Shown here piece after piece: positions 58,826-64,000 of a DNA stretch of 64,000 bases. How positions within the stretch are numbered: position 1 is the first letter of the stretch; each line of letters starts with the position of its first letter. The notes beneath the pieces are model-generated. The model was not told the DNA's origin and did not search any database. It was given only the letters and a program-made list of their open reading frames with translations. Position numbers and translations under genes: made by a program. Source of the DNA: Prunella strophiata. Lineage: Eukaryota > Chordata > Aves > Passeriformes > Prunellidae. The stretch lies in assembly GCA_036583965.1 (NCBI GenBank), contig JAZBQD010000021.1, forward strand, positions 15,800,266 through 15,864,265. Reading direction: 5' to 3'.

Positions 58826-58865
<40 letters not shown>
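58826..58865. repeat. Poly-T run (40 T)
   Basis: Forty consecutive T bases between gggttggatc and gatgattaac. No minus-strand retroposon body is recognised downstream. Length is uncertain. Confidence 0.93.
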
Positions 58866-58866
<1 letters not shown>

Positions 58867-59512
58867 ATGATTAACATCTGGAGTTATGTAAGGTAAGATA
58901 AGGGTGTTAGAACATCTCACTTCCCTGTATGAAGATCATCTCCTCTCTTCAACTGTATGGAAATGAAGGCCTCCACCCAAATACCCCATTAGGCAACTGA
59001 GGACATTTTGGCCCAAAACTTGCACATATCAGGATGGAAACACCTCCCTTGCACGTTCACCACTGGAAATAGGCAGCTGTACCTAAGTGATTGCTGTGGA
59101 AACAGATTCTGCTTGCTTTGAAGACTGAAGACCTTTTTTGAGGTTGGTGGATTTTTGGGTCTCACAAGGAGAAATGTTTAGGTTCTATTCCTCTGCCCCT
59201 GCCTGCTGTAAGAAATTCAAAGTTTCCCATTGCCATTGTGGGTTACTGGGCTGAGCTGGTGTAGCTGAAGCTCTATAAAATGCCCCCCAAAAAGCTGAGC
59301 CACTTTTAGTTTACTGCAAGCAAGAAGAATCTTAACAAATCAGAGTGAAAAGGGCCGAGCACTCAGCCAACGTGTATCAGGCCTGAAACACAGTGCTGTA
59401 ATGCAAAGCAGATTTGTGCCAGCCTGCATGGGCTTCTCAGTCATGGCACTCCCTGGGGATTCACCAGTGGAGCATGGTTTGGGACATCCAAGCAGCTCAG
59501 CCTCTTGCATCT

Positions 59513-59536
59513 GCGAGTGACGCCGGAGGAGCCGCG
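59513..59536. other. Five-CpG micro-cluster
   Basis: Five CpGs occur within about 24 bp (ctgcgagtgacgccggag, then gagccgcgtg) in an otherwise CpG-poor neighbourhood. It may be a retained binding site or a recent GC-biased patch. There is no promoter architecture around it. Confidence 0.3.
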
Positions 59537-60324
59537 TGCTGAGCATTGACAATTACCTGGCTGGTGTCATTCCCACAAAACAACTGCTTTTTGCCAAGCC
59601 TAATCACTCTACTATGCACCTCACCTTCTTGAATGAGAGGTTCTCATTCAAGCATGTAGTTTATTCCAAAACACATGCTGCATTCATTAGAGTTGAATAT
59701 TAACGAACACCTTGAATTCTTGGAGCGTTATTAGTATCAGGTCTCTTGGCTGCTGCTAGGACAGAATGCCTTATGGGAAGCTTGATGCCCAGCCAGGACT
59801 CAGGATTACAAAGCATACACATCTTTCTTTCAATATATTGAAGAAGTCACTCAACTTTACAGATCATCCAAGTACTTCCTAAACATATGTGTTTTTCCAA
59901 AATGTTAGCACTGGACTTGCAAAGACTCTGGGAAAACTCTGGTTTTCCTTTTTCAGAAATTGGAAAACAGAGATTAATACCTTGAAAGCTTTAAAGCCAT
60001 TAGTTGTTTCTTCATCATTTTTTTTCTCATGCTTTTAGCAGTTTTGATAAAATTCTGTAAGAAAATATGAAGAATAAGATCTCATGAGGATAGTTTAGAG
60101 CTCAGATTGTTCTGTGTCCTCCTGCTCATGGCAAGTTTTTAGGTAATGACTAATGTCCTGAAACCAACTCAGAACTAGTAGCATTTTCCAGGAATCTGAA
60201 CCATACGTTTGCATGACCTCCACCACACGAATACTTGAAAACTGTTCAAATTGTTGTGCCTTGAAGTATAACTTTCCCATGGAGCACATTTTTTTTTTTC
60301 AAATTTATATAGGCTGTCAAGCAG

Positions 60325-60410
60325 TCACAAGGAGTAAATAAAGTCACAGAGGAAGTCTGAGGTTGTGTGGATCACCTGAGTACCAGTTCTGCATCCTGCC
60401 TCTGAAATTG
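60325..60410 (-). mobile_element. Possible MIR-family SINE remnant, reversed
   Basis: The string aagtcacagaggaagtctga, then ggatcacctgagtaccag, resembles reversed MIR (ggtcacacagcaagtcagtggcagag...cctgagtcccag). Only the core is visible and divergence is high. Confidence 0.38.
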
Positions 60411-61548
60411 CCCTTGTTCTACACATAAAATTATGCTCTGCACATACTGTGTAAAGAAGACACTCAGGATATCAGTACATTTCTTAAAGCTGCATCCATT
60501 ATAATATCACATTTCTTCAAAGTATTATGTCTTTAGCATCCTCTGTCAAGTAAGATGGAAATAAATATTTGTGTTATTACCCCTAAGGTATAATATTTAT
60601 TATTTATTCTAAAGGGTCATGGGCATAGACTTCTTACACAACTTGGGACCAGCATTCTCCCCAGTTTCTTTTCCATCCTGTGGCAAGTCATTCCCCTGAT
60701 CTCAAGGACTATCTTGTGGCCTCTGCAAAGACACCCAACAGGCCCACCAGTGCTGCCTCTGGGCTAGCTGTGAACCTCTGATGAGATGATGGAGACCACT
60801 CAAAGGAGACACCCTGGTGTGTCCCTAGAGCAAGGACACAGCACTTCTGAGGAGTTCAGGTGTTTGCAGTCATGTAAATTCTGCAGGGGAAAGTCTCTTA
60901 TCCAATTTCCCAATGTCTCTTCAGAGTTTGCACTGATGCAAAGGGAGCCATTTCACAAACTACAACACTTAAAATCTGGCTAGGATCAGTCCAGATCTGC
61001 TATTCAGCTGAAATATGCCTTGAGATATAAGGGAGTGGAGGAGATGCTTCTTTAAAGAAACCAGCCCATGGATTTTGGATAGGATTAGGCACAAATATCC
61101 TCCTGCTTTAATAAATATTGACAAAAGGAAACAGGAAGATAGGTCTGTCCATAAAGAGGAGGTCTATTAACCATAATGCTGCTCTATTCGAGTGATAGTT
61201 TTATCTTTGTATTAAAACAAAAAGGATAAGGCTAGATATTACTTTTTTATACTGATAGTTCCAACCCTCATAAAATATTAGTATCTGTATCAGCTATAAA
61301 AATTAACAGCTCCAGATCCTTCAGTGTTGTGGTCCTCAATTTTATTTTATCACCAGCTTTCCAGTTGTCTGTGTGTGTACGTGTGGGTGTGCACACACAT
61401 CCCTTCCCTTTAAGCTGTTGCTGAATAGGCTGATAATTGCTCAGCAAGGCTGTATGGTTGAGCTTGCAAGTGGCACTCCTGGTTCCTTTACATCAGAGGT
61501 CACTATTGTACAGTGAGATCCTGATAGGAGATAGTGATAACATGATGC

Positions 61549-61570
61549 AAAAAAAGAAAAAAAAAAAAAA
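61549..61570. repeat. A-rich tract
   Basis: Seven A, one G, then fourteen A bases, followed by gcccaac. Simple sequence. Confidence 0.9.
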
Positions 61571-62883
61571 GCCCAACAAAAAAACTAGAAGAAAATTCTG
61601 GTGTTCTCAGCAGGGATTGTTCTTCAGTTAAATAACTTTCTAGGTACAAAACTCAAAAATTCTGTCAGGCATCTCAGTCCAAAACTGCCCTTTAAAAGCA
61701 TTTGGGAGCCAATGTAAACACTAAACTCAGTATGATGTTTGTATTCACTTACCCAATCTAACTTTTATTAACAATTAATCCATCAAATTTCAATGCCTAT
61801 AAAATCCTCTGAGTCACAAGCCCCTCTGGAAGCCTGTGTCTCGAAAACAAAAATTGCAATTACTGGCATTATTTTTTGAGGCAGAATCAAATTTAAATGG
61901 GGTTTTACAAACTGGAGAATTATCTGCATTTCTACTGTCTAAAGGCATCAGATTCCCTTAAAGCTCATATACAGGGTAAATACATAGAAACTACAGGAGG
62001 CAGCCAGTACATATGGAACGGATAAAGGCCACATAGTTTATTGAACCTTGTGGCCTGCTGATGTAACAAAATAAGCTTTGCAATGAGCAGTCAGATCTTA
62101 ACATCAGGCTGCTCCTTTGCTCGTGTGTAATGGATGATAGCTCTCAGAGGGCCAGATTTGGATCCCCATATTTATCAGGAGTCTTACTTCAGGCTCTGGC
62201 CCTCAGTACACTGAATGAGGGATTTAGAAACGTTCATTCGGAATATTTTCTCTTCTCTGAGCAAAGTGTGTTGAGAGGCAGCTGGAAGGTTTCATGTTCC
62301 AGCAGCTGAGGGGAAAGAGATCCTGAGACCAGGTATATGAAATCTTTCCAGCACTGATGAGTCCTCCTCTTCCAAAGAGATAAACAGTTCTTTGTCAGGG
62401 TAAAAGCAATTTGGACTGAACTGTCTCATCATTGCAATGACCCCTTGCTGAAATTTTAAACCAACTAGAGGAGCCAAAAAAGCAAACACTCTGTGCCATT
62501 GCCTTTACTTGCCAGCAGCAAGGCCTCCACCACTCCTGAGAGATACCAAATTTTCTGTTTCTTTTTTTTATTTTTTTCTTCCTTAAACCCATCGTTCCCA
62601 GCATTCAAAGTCTTGCCATTTTGGGATCATTAGCAATGAAACCAGCCCATGAGAGTCTGGTGTAAATATAAGGGAGGAAATGCTCTCACACATCTGGTGC
62701 CAATGGAAACATCCCAAATGATTTAGACCCCAGCACAGCAAGGGCTTGAGGAAAAGTCTGAAGATATCTCAAGAAGCTGTAGAGCTGCCCCTGTGTGTTT
62801 GGGGACTGTCAGCCTCTGCAGATGGAGGGAATGCAGTCTCTGAGGGTGCAGTCCCAATGCTTGGGTGCCCAGGAAGCCTCCTA

Positions 62884-62896
62884 TGTGTGTGTGTGT
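62884..62896. repeat. Short (TG)n dinucleotide repeat
   Basis: Six TG units plus one base between cta and agag. At this length it is only marginally unstable. Confidence 0.85.
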
Positions 62897-64000
62897 AGAG
62901 ATGCTCCTTATTGAAAACTGTGGCTGTGGCAGTGAGTTTGGGCTCATAAACTGCTTGTTTGCTGGTAGCACATCTATTAAAACACAGGCTTTTTTTGCTA
63001 GGGAAGACCTTTTTTGACTGCAGGCTATGGAGCTGTGAGAACACTGGGTGACTATTTACCCTTCTGCATTTCCAGCAGCTCTCTCTGAATGGTTTCCTTT
63101 CTTTGCCTAATCCAACACCTCTGTTGGGAATTACCTCCAAACCCCAGTTCTTGGGAAAGCTTAGGCTGAGAGGAATCTCTGGATAAATATGATTTCATTA
63201 CAACATCTCAGAGGTGTAGCCCATATTCTCCCCCAAGGAGACACCTACTTCATCCCAGACACTCCAAAAATGCAGGTTAATCTCATTCTTGCTATTCAAA
63301 TCCTTTTCATAATATGCATTCATTAAATATCCATTGTCTCTTCAGTAAAAACCAGCTGTATTCCCAACCTGTTCCTGCTCTCACAGTGCACTTCTGGTTC
63401 ACCAGACCACAGTCAAACATCCATGCTGCCCAGTGAAACAATGTGACCAAGCCACAGGACAAATTAAAACATAGATCCACACGAATCCATTCATGACAGA
63501 GCAGATATCTACAAAAAGCAACTTTTAATGTTCTACTTTCAGAAAAATGCAGGGAATGATAAATACATTCCAAGATTCTGCACAAAGTGAAAGCTCTGAA
63601 AAAATTACAAATACTACAAATGAGGTAGATGGCTCTTGTGCAGATAACAGGAGAGGAGGGACAGCTGCTCACCGGCTGTGGCCTGAGGTAAGCACTGCTG
63701 AATGAAAGGGAATCCCAGCCCTGGCAGCCAAGGAAATGCAGTGACTCAAACCTGCCCTAATGCAGAGTCAGGCAGGTCAGTGACGAGCCCAGATGAGAAA
63801 GAAGGGGGTCATGGTCACCAGTGGCATAAGCAGATAAAAAGATCCAACAGCAGCAGGGAGACATGCCCCCCCTGAGCAAACAGGGGGAGGTCACACAGCT
63901 CACAGCTCTCCTGCAGCTCACAGCAAAGCTGCCTCTGTGCCCTGAGCCAGCACAAGAACCACTGAAACCCTGTTGAAAAGGTTATTGCCTGGTGGTATTC

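Larger units (their letters stand above)
57961..60324. other. Noncoding DNA with simple repeats
   Basis: No exon or RNA gene is supported. Contents include an ATT repeat, a 40-base T run and a five-CpG micro-cluster, listed separately. The rest is AT-leaning unique sequence. Confidence 0.45.
60411..64000. other. Noncoding DNA without assigned genes
   Basis: About 3.6 kb. It holds an A-rich tract at 61549-61570, a GT-rich patch at about 61369-61398 and a (TG)6 tract at 62884-62896. Frames of 60-123 codons on the minus strand at 62.3-63.7 kb overlap one another in different phases and resemble no known protein. The window ends in unique sequence with no visible feature boundary. Confidence 0.5.

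Noticed and set aside
58826..58865. T40 as the tail of a minus-strand retroposon
   Set aside because: Downstream sequence shows no SINE or LINE body and no flanking direct repeat.
61324..61345. hAT-like terminal word (cagtgttgtggtcctcaa) suggesting a Charlie/MER5-type transposon
   Set aside because: Only one loose end-like word, no matching inverted terminus and no 8-bp target duplication found.
1..64000. CRISPR arrays, operons, tRNA or rRNA genes
   Set aside because: Tandem repeats here have no unique spacers, composition is vertebrate, and I saw no tRNA cloverleaf or rRNA-like segment on reading.

Overview
This window reads as vertebrate nuclear DNA, most probably from a bird and perhaps a songbird (the second point is only a guess). 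It is moderately AT-rich and CpG-poor, has no prokaryotic gene layout, and lacks the dense Alu, B1 or L1 content of a mammal. The interspersed repeats I can recognise are old remnants: two CR1 LINE pieces and about seven MIR-family (CORE-SINE) pieces. No young CR1 copy with its usual octamer tail is visible. I find no exon I can assign to a known protein. The long open frames either lie in tandem repeats or look like chance, so I annotate the window as intergenic or intronic, gene-desert-like DNA with a few possible regulatory islands.

Layout. 0-3 kb is dominated by simple DNA: a (TTTA)n tract, a hairpin-forming inverted repeat, then about 1 kb of almost pure pyrimidine that culminates in 98 perfect CTCCT units. 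3-9.6 kb is unremarkable noncoding DNA. 9.6-10.0 kb is a minisatellite of about 33 units built from interleaved 11- and 12-mers. 10-17.7 kb is noncoding, with a small triple 11-mer at 13.45 kb carrying homeodomain-like cores. 17.7-18.2 kb holds two ancient CR1 pieces in opposite orientation. 25.2 and 29.9 kb carry MIR remnants.

28.4-29.15 kb is the strongest CpG cluster and the best promoter or first-exon candidate, with a 41-base A run just upstream. A smaller CpG cluster with an AP-1/MARE-type site and a TATA-like box lies at 35.86-36.17 kb. 40.7 kb has a 44-base T run facing an A-rich tract. 44.4-47.5 kb contains four MIR pieces, some of them interrupted. 55-60 kb has a 32-bp palindrome, an 11-bp inverted repeat, a CpG-retaining segment with a palindromic RUNX-type site pair, and a 40-base T run.

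No pathway or operon can be inferred. If there is biology here, it is probably regulatory or structural: promoter islands, transcription-factor site clusters and unstable repeats. Identification of repeat families rests on my memory of consensus sequences and would need RepeatMasker. CpG and repeat-unit counts were made by eye.
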